NCBI GenBank assembly: GCA_964017965.1
Contig: CAXHNV010000006.1
Coordinates: 1-64,000 of the forward strand
Direction: 5' to 3'
Length of the DNA stretch: 64,000 bases
Source: UBA2883 sp964017965
Lineage (GTDB): Bacteria > Cyanobacteriota > Vampirovibrionia > Gastranaerophilales > Gastranaerophilaceae
This document shows positions 8,490 to 17,906 of the stretch, one piece after another. Both the position numbers and the translations under genes were made by a program. Below the pieces are notes generated by a model. That model did no database searches and was not told the origin of the DNA. It saw nothing but the letters and a program-made list of their open reading frames with translations. Positions within the stretch are counted from its first letter, which is position 1; every line of letters starts with the position of its first letter.

Positions 8490-9386
8490 ATGGAAGTAAT
8501 TATTTGGAGCTTAATATCAATAGCGGGGTTGTGTTTCGGAAGTTTTATAAACGTTTTGATACACAGAACTCAAACAGGGGAAAGCATATTGTTCCCTGCT
8601 TCAAAATGCCCGAAATGTGACGTTCCGCTTCTTTGGTGGCAAAAGATTCCGTTATTTTCATATTTTTATCTTAACGGCAGATGTTACTATTGCAACAAGA
8701 TTATAAGTATACAATATCCGATTGTAGAATTTCTCGGACTATTATTGTTTATCTTCGCGTTCTCAGCTTACAAATCAATCGTTGACGCTATTTGTGTAAT
8801 CGGTATATTATCGTTGTTTTTTGTTCAATCAGTTATTGATGTAAGAATCAAGAAACTTTCAACAGTTCAAAGCCTTATTATTGCTGTATTGGGAATATTG
8901 TTTAACAGATACGACATCGTTAGTTCCATTGGCGGCATGCTTTTGGGTGCATTCATAATATGGGCTATACAAAAACTTTCACAAAAATACTTAGAGACTG
9001 AAACCTTTGGTACAGGTGATATTTTCTTGTTTGGAGCTCTCGGAAGCATTGTCTGTTTAGACAAAATATTCTTGTATATGTTCTATGCGTTTCTGTTACA
9101 AATAGCTATCTATTTACCTGTAAGGTGGAAATTCTTAAAAGAACACAGCGAAACTTTACCAAAATATCTGAAAATCTTCGGAATTACATGCTTATTTCTT
9201 TACATTATAAAAAACAGAGAGTTTTGGGGTGAAAGCCTTATATACGTTCTTTCTTTAGGAGTTTTACTCTATTCTGCATATTATCTGGTAAAAGAGCTTC
9301 TAAAAATATTAAACGACACAGAAACAACACAATACTGTGCGTTAGCGCCTGCCATAGCACTGGCTTGTCTGGTATTTTTAATATAA
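8490..9386 (+). CDS. pilD: Type IV prepilin peptidase / N-methyltransferase (A24 family)
   Basis: 298 aa, integral membrane. The N-terminal domain has the motif FGSFINVLIHR and two zinc-binding CxxC pairs (C40/C43, C65/C68). The aspartyl protease pair is D117 (in IDVRIKK) and D177 (in FGTGD). The enzyme cleaves type IV prepilin leaders at the inner membrane and methylates the new N-terminus; such pili also serve DNA uptake (comEC and dprA are in the window). It starts 4 nt after the sigma factor stop, so it is probably in the same operon. Confidence 0.92.
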   Translation: MEVIIWSLISIAGLCFGSFINVLIHRTQTGESILFPASKCPKCDVPLLWWQKIPLFSYFYLNGRCYYCNKIISIQYPIVEFLGLLLFIFAFSAYKSIVDAICVIGILSLFFVQSVIDVRIKKLSTVQSLIIAVLGILFNRYDIVSSIGGMLLGAFIIWAIQKLSQKYLETETFGTGDIFLFGALGSIVCLDKIFLYMFYAFLLQIAIYLPVRWKFLKEHSETLPKYLKIFGITCLFLYIIKNREFWGESLIYVLSLGVLLYSAYYLVKELLKILNDTETTQYCALAPAIALACLVFLI

Positions 9387-9479
9387 TCAAATGTTAAGAG
9401 AATTAGCCCTAATTTGCATAATTTGAAAAAAAATTATATAATGAACATGCTATTTATATTTCGGCTAGTGTAAAATCTT

Positions 9480-9508
9480 AACAGGAAGGATATCCGACCT
9501 GTTTTTTT
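9480..9508 (+). terminator. Intrinsic terminator
   Basis: AACAGG pairs with CCTGTT around an inner GGA/TCC stem and is followed by a T run. It separates the pilD transcript from gpmI. Confidence 0.75.
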
Positions 9509-9531
9509 ATCCCCGAATCATATCTGTCCCC

Positions 9532-9561
9532 TTGAAAAACGCGCATGGTTTGTGATAAAAT
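9532..9561 (+). promoter_or_regulatory. Promoter of gpmI (sigma-70 type)
   Basis: TTGAAA at 9532-9537 and TAAAAT at 9556-9561 with an 18-bp spacer. The gene start follows 27 bp later with ribosome site AGGGG at 9576-9580. Confidence 0.6.
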
Positions 9562-9588
9562 TTAGGAAAATAATAGGGGATAAAAATT

Positions 9589-11142
9589 ATGGGAAAACGA
9601 GTTTTATTATGTATAATGGACGGCTGGGGAATAAGTACAGGTTCAGCAGAATTTGATGCTACAAAATTATCACACCCTGTAAACGTACCGGCTTTAATCA
9701 GAGATGAAGTTTCTACACAAATCCACGCTGACGGTGAATTTGTCGGACTTCCGGAAGGTCAAATGGGGAATTCTGAAGTAGGTCACCTTAACCTTGGTGC
9801 AGGCAGAATCGTTTATCAAGACCTTTCTAAAATCAACAGAGCCATAAAAGACGGCTCTTTCTTCCAAAACGAAAGATTCTTAAACGCTATAGAACACGCT
9901 AAAAAGAACAACTCTGCACTTCACTTGTTCGGACTTGTTTCAACAGGCGGTGTTCACTCATCATTAGACCACCTGTTAGCACTTATCAAAATGGCTGCTG
10001 ATAACGGTCTTACTAAAGTTTATGTACACGCATTCCTTGACGGTAGAGATACTCCTCCTGCAAGTGCTTGCGAATACCTTCAAATCGTTGAAGACGAACT
10101 TGCTAAATATAACCTTCCGCCTGTTGCATCTGTTTGCGGACGTTATTACATTATGGACAGAGACAACCGTTGGGACAGAGTTGAAAAAGGTTATAACTGC
10201 TTGTTGTTAGGTGAAGGAGAACATGCTTCTTCTGCAATCGAAGCTGTAAAAGCGTCTTACGAAAAAGGCGAAACTGACGAATTTGTTCTTCCTACAGCGA
10301 TAGGCAATGAAGAAACTGTAAATGAATCAAGAATCCACGATAACGATTCTATAATCTTCTTCAACTACAGACCTGATAGAGCAAGAGAAATCACAAAAGC
10401 TATAAATTTTGCTGATTTCGACGGGTTTGAAAGAAAGAAAGTTCTTAAAAACATCCTTTATACAACAATGACAAGCTACGAAGCAACATTTACATTCCCT
10501 GTTGCATTCCCGAAAGAACAGCTTGTTAACATCTTAGGCGATGTATTAGAACAAAACGGAATCAATCAATATAGAACAGCAGAAACTGAAAAATACGCTC
10601 ACGTTACATTCTTCTTCAACGGCGGTATTGATGAACCACAACCTCACGAAACAAGAAAGCTTGTAGCGTCACCAAAAGTTGCAACTTATGATTTGCAACC
10701 TGAAATGAGCGCTTACGAAGTTTGCGACAACGTATTGAGTGCAATCGAAAACGATGATTACGGATTTATCCTTGTAAACTTCGCTAATCCTGATATGGTA
10801 GGTCACACAGGTGTTGTGGAAGCTGCAACTAAAGCTTGTAAAGTTGTTGATGAATGCGTCGGAAGAATTGCTGATGCCTGCAAAGAACACGGTATCACAA
10901 TGCTTCTTACTGCCGATCACGGTAACGCTGAAACTATGGTTGACGAAGCTACAGGTAAACCGCAAACAGCACACACTACAAACGAAGTTCCTTTCGTTAT
11001 CATTAACGGACCAAAAGGTATTTCTTTAAGAAATGACGGTGCATTATGTAACGTTGCACCTACAGTGCTTGAACTTATGGGAATCAAGAAACCGGAAGAA
11101 ATGACCTGCGATTCTCTTATCAAAGAACCGGCTAGAGTATAG
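9589..11142 (+). CDS. gpmI: 2,3-bisphosphoglycerate-independent phosphoglycerate mutase
   Basis: 517 aa, full family length. D11 in CIMDGWG and the catalytic S62 in GNSEVGH mark the phosphatase-like domain; DGRDTPP (about 152) and DRDNRWDR (about 186) line the substrate site; TADHGNAE near the C-terminus carries metal ligands. It interconverts 3- and 2-phosphoglycerate in glycolysis using two Mn ions. It has its own promoter and is followed 15 bp later by the SNF2 gene. Confidence 0.97.
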   Translation: MGKRVLLCIMDGWGISTGSAEFDATKLSHPVNVPALIRDEVSTQIHADGEFVGLPEGQMGNSEVGHLNLGAGRIVYQDLSKINRAIKDGSFFQNERFLNAIEHAKKNNSALHLFGLVSTGGVHSSLDHLLALIKMAADNGLTKVYVHAFLDGRDTPPASACEYLQIVEDELAKYNLPPVASVCGRYYIMDRDNRWDRVEKGYNCLLLGEGEHASSAIEAVKASYEKGETDEFVLPTAIGNEETVNESRIHDNDSIIFFNYRPDRAREITKAINFADFDGFERKKVLKNILYTTMTSYEATFTFPVAFPKEQLVNILGDVLEQNGINQYRTAETEKYAHVTFFFNGGIDEPQPHETRKLVASPKVATYDLQPEMSAYEVCDNVLSAIENDDYGFILVNFANPDMVGHTGVVEAATKACKVVDECVGRIADACKEHGITMLLTADHGNAETMVDEATGKPQTAHTTNEVPFVIINGPKGISLRNDGALCNVAPTVLELMGIKKPEEMTCDSLIKEPARV

Positions 11143-11157
11143 AAAAAGGTAATTATA

Positions 11158-14148
11158 TTGGAAACTAAAAATAAAGAAGCGAAAGCATTAGATATCGACT
11201 TGTCTTTTAAAAAGAACAACGTTGATGAACTGTTTTTTAACTTGAGTGAAGACCCGAATGGGTTTAAAAACAAGGACTTTAGATACACTTTAAGCTTAAT
11301 CTATCAGCTTATTGAAGACGAGTTTGAAGGTATATTCAAAAGCCCTAATGCTCCTGTCAGAAACACAGATTTCTTCCTTATTAACGAAAACGACAAGCTA
11401 TCGTTTTTTGTCACTCCTACAAATAATTTTCAATATTACCTAAAATCTAAAGGTTCTATGTTCAGGTTCACTTCTAAAGAAGTTAACGGCGAAATCGGCT
11501 ACGTTATGCCACTTGACCTTGTTCTAGATTACTTTGGCGGGTTTGAAGAAATTGTTGATTTCAACTCTTTAACACAAACGTTTGCTTACTTTAATAAGCT
11601 TACCCAGTTTGTTATGAAGCTTGTTGAAAAACTCTACTTCATACCGACAGTTAAAAGAACCTCTAACGGTAATTTTTTCAGAATCGTTTATGAACCAATT
11701 ATCTCTAATGAAAAAATTGCCAGAATAATAAACGAACTTGAACGTTGTATGCCTGAAAACCTGTTCATCAAAGGCGAAAAACCTAAAAAGTTTGTTACCG
11801 ATTTTGTGCATAATTACCTGAACTATATCGTTTACAAGTTCTTAGGTATAAAAAGCTACAGATTCAAAGACATAAAATCCGGTAACTATCTGATTAAAGA
11901 CTTAGAACAAAAATCGCTTCTAAAAGGTAAAGACCTTGCGGAAAACTTTGACCAGTGGTTTGATGAACTCTATCTTGGCAAATACGATGTTATTCCGTTC
12001 TTTAAGATTAACAAGCTTGAAGACGATAATTTTGAGCTCAAAATCTATATCAAAAACAGAAAACTCAACGATTCTGTATTATTAGATGAGCTTTATGAAA
12101 AAGAAACAATCTGGGATGCTCAATGTGCTGATATAGCTAAGATTGTTGAAAAGCAGCTCAACTTTGCAAACAGATATATGCCTGAGCTTGAAACCTTGTT
12201 TGAAGAAGAGTCAAATCTCGCATTAAAACTAAACTTGAGCGAGGTTTACAAAATCATTGCACAAACTTCTTATTACTTACAAAAAGCTCAAATAGAAGTT
12301 ATCCTACCGGATGAATTGAATAATATCATCATCCCGAGAGCTTCTATCAATGCGAAAGTAAAAGCTTCACGTTCAAACGATTTAATGGATATTTTCAACA
12401 CCGTTTCATCTGCCAAAATTTCGCTTGATGATATCTTAGAGTTCTCTTACGAAGTCTCATTAGGTGATGAAAAAATATCTATTGAAGAGTTTAACAAGCT
12501 TGCTGCAGAAAACAACGGACTTATCAAATACAAAGATATGTACGTACTTGTTGATAAGGAAGAGAGCAAGAAATTATCAGAACAAATTCTTAATGCTGAC
12601 CATAAGAAGATGTCAAGGTTACAGTTATTACACGCTTCTATGTCCGGACGTATTCAAGAGTATGACTTCAACTATGATGAAGCGTACGCAAACGTTATCA
12701 AAGACTTTGCAAAAGCGGTAGACGTTAAAGCTCCTGCAAACCTTAAGGGTACACTCAGACCTTATCAGGAAACAGGTCTAAAATGGCTCTGGACTAACGT
12801 TTCAAAAGGGTTTGGCTGCTGTATGGCTGATGATATGGGGCTTGGTAAAACTATTCAGGTTATTAGTTTAATTCTTAAACTAAAAGAAGAAAACAAATTG
12901 AAAGCACCTGTACTTGTAATTTGTCCGACTACTCTTATGGGTAACTGGATGAAAGAGTTACAGATGTTTGCACCTGAACTAAAAGTTGGTAAATACCACG
13001 GATTAGACAGAAAACTCGATACAAAGCTTGATGTCATCTTAACAACTTACGCAATTATGCGTATAGATATCGAAGAAATGAAGTCTAAAACCTGGGGTAT
13101 GATTATTGTCGACGAGGCACAAAATATCAAAAACCCTGACACAGCTCAAACAATGTCAATTAAGATTCTTAAATCTGATATCAAAATCGCTATGACAGGT
13201 ACTCCTGTTGAAAACAGGCTTACTGAGTTGTGGAGTATATTTGACTTTATCAACACCGGTTATTTAGGCTCATTAAAAGAGTTCCAGAAGAGTTATGCTA
13301 TTCCTATCGAACGATTTAAAGAAAAATCAAGAGCGTCTAAGCTTAAGATGTCTGTTTCTCCGTTCGTATTGAGACGTTTAAAGACAGACAAAACAGTTAT
13401 CTCAGACCTTCCTGACAAGGTTGTTATCAACGATTACTGTTATCTTACAAAGGCTCAAACTCTGTTATACGAAAAAACTCTTAACGAGATGATGGAGAAA
13501 ATTAGCGGATTTACAGGCGTAAGCAGACGCGGCAATATCTTCAAACTGATTACATCTTTAAAACAGATTTGTAACCACCCTTATCAGTTCCTAAAAGCCG
13601 GCGAAATGACAAAAGAAATGTCCGGTAAAATGGAAAAATGTGTGGATTTGGTTAATTCTATCATTGAAAATAACGAAAAGACTCTTATCTTCACTCAGTA
13701 TAAGGAAATGGGTGATATCTTAACAAAGGTTATTGCAGATGAATTTAACGAAGAACCATTATTCTTCCACGGTTCATTGACTGTTCCTCAAAGAGAAAAA
13801 CTAATTGAAGAGTTTCAGGAACGTGATGATAATCACGTAATGGTATTGTCATTGAAAGCCGGCGGTACCGGTTTGAACCTTACAAAAGCTACAAACGTAA
13901 TCCATTATGACTTATGGTGGAACCCTGCAGTTGAAGAACAGGCAACCGACAGAACCTACAGAATCGGTCAAACCAACAACGTAATGGTTCACAGAATGAT
14001 TACACTCGGTACGTTTGAAGAAAAGATTGATGAAATGCTAAAAGCTAAGAAAGAGTTAGCTGATATGGCTGTATTTGAAGGTGAAAAGATTATTACAGAA
14101 CTTTCAGACGAAGAAATCTACGAAATCTTCACACTCTCAGCAATTTAA
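11158..14148 (+). CDS. SNF2-family DNA translocase/helicase-like ATPase
   Basis: 996 aa, read from a TTG start preceded by AAAGGT. The first 500 residues are a poorly conserved accessory region. The ATPase begins near residue 530: motif I DDMGLGKTIQ (about 556-566), motif II DEAQ (about 652), TGTPVENR, then a second RecA domain ending in LKAGGTGLNL and the AYRIGQT-like motif TYRIGQT. Bacterial SNF2 proteins move along DNA and remodel protein-DNA complexes, sometimes RNA polymerase. There is no zinc finger, unlike the second SNF2 gene at 29726-32911. It follows gpmI by 15 bp. Confidence 0.9.
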   Translation: METKNKEAKALDIDLSFKKNNVDELFFNLSEDPNGFKNKDFRYTLSLIYQLIEDEFEGIFKSPNAPVRNTDFFLINENDKLSFFVTPTNNFQYYLKSKGSMFRFTSKEVNGEIGYVMPLDLVLDYFGGFEEIVDFNSLTQTFAYFNKLTQFVMKLVEKLYFIPTVKRTSNGNFFRIVYEPIISNEKIARIINELERCMPENLFIKGEKPKKFVTDFVHNYLNYIVYKFLGIKSYRFKDIKSGNYLIKDLEQKSLLKGKDLAENFDQWFDELYLGKYDVIPFFKINKLEDDNFELKIYIKNRKLNDSVLLDELYEKETIWDAQCADIAKIVEKQLNFANRYMPELETLFEEESNLALKLNLSEVYKIIAQTSYYLQKAQIEVILPDELNNIIIPRASINAKVKASRSNDLMDIFNTVSSAKISLDDILEFSYEVSLGDEKISIEEFNKLAAENNGLIKYKDMYVLVDKEESKKLSEQILNADHKKMSRLQLLHASMSGRIQEYDFNYDEAYANVIKDFAKAVDVKAPANLKGTLRPYQETGLKWLWTNVSKGFGCCMADDMGLGKTIQVISLILKLKEENKLKAPVLVICPTTLMGNWMKELQMFAPELKVGKYHGLDRKLDTKLDVILTTYAIMRIDIEEMKSKTWGMIIVDEAQNIKNPDTAQTMSIKILKSDIKIAMTGTPVENRLTELWSIFDFINTGYLGSLKEFQKSYAIPIERFKEKSRASKLKMSVSPFVLRRLKTDKTVISDLPDKVVINDYCYLTKAQTLLYEKTLNEMMEKISGFTGVSRRGNIFKLITSLKQICNHPYQFLKAGEMTKEMSGKMEKCVDLVNSIIENNEKTLIFTQYKEMGDILTKVIADEFNEEPLFFHGSLTVPQREKLIEEFQERDDNHVMVLSLKAGGTGLNLTKATNVIHYDLWWNPAVEEQATDRTYRIGQTNNVMVHRMITLGTFEEKIDEMLKAKKELADMAVFEGEKIITELSDEEIYEIFTLSAI

Positions 14149-14152
14149 TATT

Positions 14153-15025
14153 ATGTTTAAATACTATAAAAAATACGTTCCATATTTGTTTATTTTGCCC
14201 GCAATGGCAATATTAACGGTGTTTTTTTTCATACCGTTTTTTCAAACAATAGGACTGAGCTTTTTTGATTATTCAAACAGTATCTACAACCCGTCTTTTG
14301 TAGGCTTAAATAATTACAAAGAATTACTCAATTCGCCGTTATTCTATCAGGTTATGGGAAACACATTCTTCTTTCTTGTATTAGCGGTGCCGTTTTTGGT
14401 AATATTCCCGTTGTTTCTGGCAATTCTGATTAACCAGAAGATTCGCGGTATCACATTGTATAAAATATTGATTTACCTACCTGTAATAGTATCTATAGTA
14501 GTGGCTGCAATTGCTTTCAAATGGCTTTACGCTCAAGAAGGTATCTTGAACTATTTCGTAGGGCTGTTAGGTATAAAACCTATAGGTTGGCTGACTGATT
14601 CAAGGTTTTCTATGATATCTGTTGCGATAGTAACAATCTGGAAAGGTATCGGCTACTATATGATGATTTACCTTGCAGCGCTTATGAGCGTACCGCAAGA
14701 CCTTTATGAAGCCTGCGATATAGACGGTGCAAACTTCTTAACCAAACACCTGACAGTAACTATCCCGCAGATTATGCCGACAATAGCGCTTGTCTCAACA
14801 ATAAGTATAATCTCAGCGATGAAAGTGTTTGTTGAAATCTACGTTATGACTAAAGGCGGCCCATTAAATTCAAGCAAAACAATAGTTTATTATATCTATG
14901 AACGCGCGTTTGAAAACCTTGATTTAGGATACGCATCAGCTCTTGCAGTAGTCTTGCTGGTTGTAATTATGGTATTCTCATTGATAAATATTTTCGTATT
15001 CGAAAAAGACAAATACCAGGTCTAA
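14153..15025 (+). CDS. Sugar-type ABC transporter permease (MalF/UgpA family), solitary
   Basis: 291 aa from the ATG at 14153. The longer frame overlaps the SNF2 gene and is unlikely. About six transmembrane helices; the coupling EAA loop is present as YEACDIDGANFLTKH (about 188-202). This family forms the membrane channel of carbohydrate importers (CUT1). No second permease, binding protein or ATPase lies next to it: the upstream gene is an SNF2 ATPase and the downstream gene is convergent, overlapping by 4 bp. It must work with subunits encoded elsewhere. Confidence 0.87.
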   Translation: MFKYYKKYVPYLFILPAMAILTVFFFIPFFQTIGLSFFDYSNSIYNPSFVGLNNYKELLNSPLFYQVMGNTFFFLVLAVPFLVIFPLFLAILINQKIRGITLYKILIYLPVIVSIVVAAIAFKWLYAQEGILNYFVGLLGIKPIGWLTDSRFSMISVAIVTIWKGIGYYMMIYLAALMSVPQDLYEACDIDGANFLTKHLTVTIPQIMPTIALVSTISIISAMKVFVEIYVMTKGGPLNSSKTIVYYIYERAFENLDLGYASALAVVLLVVIMVFSLINIFVFEKDKYQV

Positions 15026-16128
15026 AGCCAATCCCCGAAAATATCTAAACCGGATTGAAGTTTCTTAACGTCGCTGCAATAACCGACCCTTAAATAGCCT
15101 TCCATCTCTAAAGTCGACCCCGGTAAAAATAAAACTCCCGTATCATCCAAAAGGTTTTTACACAATTCAACAGAACTCATATCTTTATCATATTTAATCA
15201 AAGCGGTAGTACCGCCATTAGCCTCAACCCAGCTAATCTTCGGGTTCTTAGCTATCCAATCAGATAAAATCTTCTTACTCCTCAATATAATATCAAGGTT
15301 ACGTTTAATAATCTTGTCTTTATTTTCAAGCGCCAACGCCGCAAAATAATCATCAACAGCGCTAACACTAATCGTATTGTATTCTCTTTGAATAATAACT
15401 TTAACCATAACATCATCAGGTGCAGCAATCCAGCCTAAACGTAGCCCCGCCAAAGAAAACACTTTCGACATACTACCCGTAGAAATCCCCTTTTCATAAA
15501 TATCAGCAATCGAAACAGACATTCTGCCGTCGTGTTCAAGCCCTCTATAAACCTCGTCACACAAGATATAAGCATCATTTTTACGTGCTATCTCAACTAT
15601 CTGCAACAATAGTTCCTGCGGAATAACCGCGCCGGTAGGATTATTCGGGTTATTCATACAAATAATCTTTGTATTAGGTGTAACTAATCTATCTAACTCC
15701 TCTAAATCAGGAAGCCAACCGTTTTCTTCTTTTAAAAACAACGGTTTAACCTCAGCCCCAATTGATTTAGGGATAGAATAATGCTGTTGATACGTAGGAA
15801 GTATAGAAACGACCTCATCACCCCGCTCAATCATCGAAAGCATTACAAGCTGGTTAGCACCGATAGCACCGTGTGTAACCGTAATATTAGCAAGCTCTAA
15901 ACTCTCATACATAGACGCTATAGCTTTTTTAAGACGTAAGCTGCCCTGTATATCACCATAGTTAAGCTTCTTATTCAAAATATTATTAAGGTGTTCTTCC
16001 TTATCCCCGACAATATCAAAAAGCTCGTTCAAAGACAATGACTCAACGCAAGTGTCTGCCATATCATACTTTGACAACTTTTCATACTCGTTAAACCAGT
16101 CCTCTATCTTGAAATTATCTATCTGCAT
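15022..16128 (-). CDS. PLP-dependent aminotransferase, class I/II (fold type I)
   Basis: 368 aa. The PLP lysine is K222 in GSMSKVFSLAGLRLGW. NNPNNPTG (159-166) and CDEVYRG (190-196) supply the cofactor-binding Asn and Asp. The N-terminal segment around DTCVESLSL resembles aminotransferases of the MppP/capreomycidine-synthase branch, so the substrate may be an arginine-like amino acid; this is a weak hint only. Last gene of the long lptC-to-here run; it overlaps the GT39 gene by 1 bp. Confidence 0.85.
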   Translation of the reverse strand: MQIDNFKIEDWFNEYEKLSKYDMADTCVESLSLNELFDIVGDKEEHLNNILNKKLNYGDIQGSLRLKKAIASMYESLELANITVTHGAIGANQLVMLSMIERGDEVVSILPTYQQHYSIPKSIGAEVKPLFLKEENGWLPDLEELDRLVTPNTKIICMNNPNNPTGAVIPQELLLQIVEIARKNDAYILCDEVYRGLEHDGRMSVSIADIYEKGISTGSMSKVFSLAGLRLGWIAAPDDVMVKVIIQREYNTISVSAVDDYFAALALENKDKIIKRNLDIILRSKKILSDWIAKNPKISWVEANGGTTALIKYDKDMSSVELCKNLLDDTGVLFLPGSTLEMEGYLRVGYCSDVKKLQSGLDIFGDWL

Positions 16129-17891
16129 TATCTTTTCCTGAATAAGAAATACTGGTTAGAATCGTCTCTGTCACGTTTTACAAAATCAGCCTGGCTAAAC
16201 AAAAGCTTAATCAAATCAACATCAAACTTAGACAACATGCCTGTCATCGCGTGGTCTTTGACAACATCATAGTTGCTGTAAGCCTGTTTAACTTCGTTCT
16301 CAGGTCTAATAGCGTAGTTATCAGAATAATAAACCACCCACAAAATATATCTGCCCCTTGGAACCATATCAAACTGGTTTTGCATAAACTTAACAAAGTT
16401 CTTAGAGATAAACTTGTCACCCGTAATAATCTTTTTGAAAACTTCTGTCTTATCAGCGCTTCTAAATGCTTCAGACTGGTCTTTATCATAAATAATCGTG
16501 CTGTCAGGGTTTCTAACCTCGTGGAACAACTCCAACGGCATAACCTTTGGCATATCATCACCCTTAAAATAATAGAACGAAACAGAAGAAGCAAACGGCA
16601 TTACAACCAAATCGTCTTTACCTAACCCGTTCTTTTTAGCAAAATCCGCAGGTGATTTTAAAGAAAACTCCGCAATATCTTTGTAATGGTTAAATATAGG
16701 ACGTTTCTGTCCATTTGGCATTACAAAAAACGGGTCTTGTGAGTGCGGCAAGCTTGATTGCCACAATGAATACCCGCAACCCAGCGAATACAACACCATA
16801 AAAGCAGCCAGATGATACTTATTAAGCTTACTAAGCCCGATAGCAGTCAATATAAATATAAACGGCGCTATAAATATCAAATATCTTCCGGTAAACGCTA
16901 TCATTCTTGTGTTAGCCAAAAATACAAATATACCGAAAGACAAAGCAACCATACCCAAAATAAAATGGGTAAGTTTCTCTTTATCTTTTAAACAATTAAA
17001 TAACCCGATAAACATATAAACTATAGGTAAAAACACCAAAACCACAGTCTGCCAGACCATAACATAGTCTTCGTGTCTTGTCTCATGGATATGTCCCGGA
17101 TCAGCAGAGAAAAGGTTCTGTATCAATCCCCACAAATTACTCATCTCAAACTTTGATAAATCAGTAACAAGAAACGTTGATCTAACAGCCGCATAATGAG
17201 CAATAATTACAAGATAAGGAATCAAAAACAAAGCACTAACAGCGCACGAAATAACGTATTTCTTTATCTTCTCACTATCAGCTTTCTTAATATCCATATA
17301 CGATGTATAAAAAATAAACTGGGCAATATTCCAAACAATAGCACCCGTCAAGAAGTAAGGGTTCAAAATATTAACCGCACTCAACTTAACAAGTGAAGCC
17401 GTATCGCCGTTTCTATCGTAATCAATCAGATAATTAACAGACAAAAGCGCTAAAAGCATAACGTGAGGATACATTCTTATCTCAATAGAATAAAGTACCT
17501 GAAACGTATTAACACTCATCATCAACATAGCAAGCAGTGCAACTTTCTTTGAAGAAAGTTTCTCAGTAACAATATAAGTCAAAGGCAGCAACATCATCGC
17601 TACAATAAGCGAAGAGCTTCTCAAAACAATTTCTGAATCACCAAAAAACTGCATTATAAAATGTAAAATATAAAAGTAAAACGGAGTGTGCTGTAAATCG
17701 TGAGTCCACAAATAATCGTTTATACCCCTTGGGAAAGAATTTATAGCAGTAGCAACAGAACAACCTTCATCGTACCAAAGAGGATAATCAATGATAGTCA
17801 GTCTTAAAGCTAAACCAACCAAAATAATAACTCCAAAAACAGACCAGAATAAAACCTTGTTTTCGGTAATCTTATCTATAAATTTCTCCAT
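16128..17891 (-). CDS. Membrane glycosyltransferase, GT39/PMT-ArnT-like (GT-C fold)
   Basis: 587 aa. The first transmembrane helix (about 15-34) is followed by a periplasmic loop with the DE motif in LWYDEGCS (about residues 40-47), the catalytic acid pair of GT-C enzymes using lipid-linked sugars. About 11-13 helices span residues 15-400, followed by a soluble C-terminal domain of about 190 residues. It probably transfers a sugar from a polyprenyl-phosphate donor to lipid or protein at the outer face of the inner membrane. It sits 15 bp after topA in the same transcript. Confidence 0.8.
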   Translation of the reverse strand: MEKFIDKITENKVLFWSVFGVIILVGLALRLTIIDYPLWYDEGCSVATAINSFPRGINDYLWTHDLQHTPFYFYILHFIMQFFGDSEIVLRSSSLIVAMMLLPLTYIVTEKLSSKKVALLAMLMMSVNTFQVLYSIEIRMYPHVMLLALLSVNYLIDYDRNGDTASLVKLSAVNILNPYFLTGAIVWNIAQFIFYTSYMDIKKADSEKIKKYVISCAVSALFLIPYLVIIAHYAAVRSTFLVTDLSKFEMSNLWGLIQNLFSADPGHIHETRHEDYVMVWQTVVLVFLPIVYMFIGLFNCLKDKEKLTHFILGMVALSFGIFVFLANTRMIAFTGRYLIFIAPFIFILTAIGLSKLNKYHLAAFMVLYSLGCGYSLWQSSLPHSQDPFFVMPNGQKRPIFNHYKDIAEFSLKSPADFAKKNGLGKDDLVVMPFASSVSFYYFKGDDMPKVMPLELFHEVRNPDSTIIYDKDQSEAFRSADKTEVFKKIITGDKFISKNFVKFMQNQFDMVPRGRYILWVVYYSDNYAIRPENEVKQAYSNYDVVKDHAMTGMLSKFDVDLIKLLFSQADFVKRDRDDSNQYFLFRKR

Positions 17892-17906
17892 ATTAAGCTC
17901 CCTATA

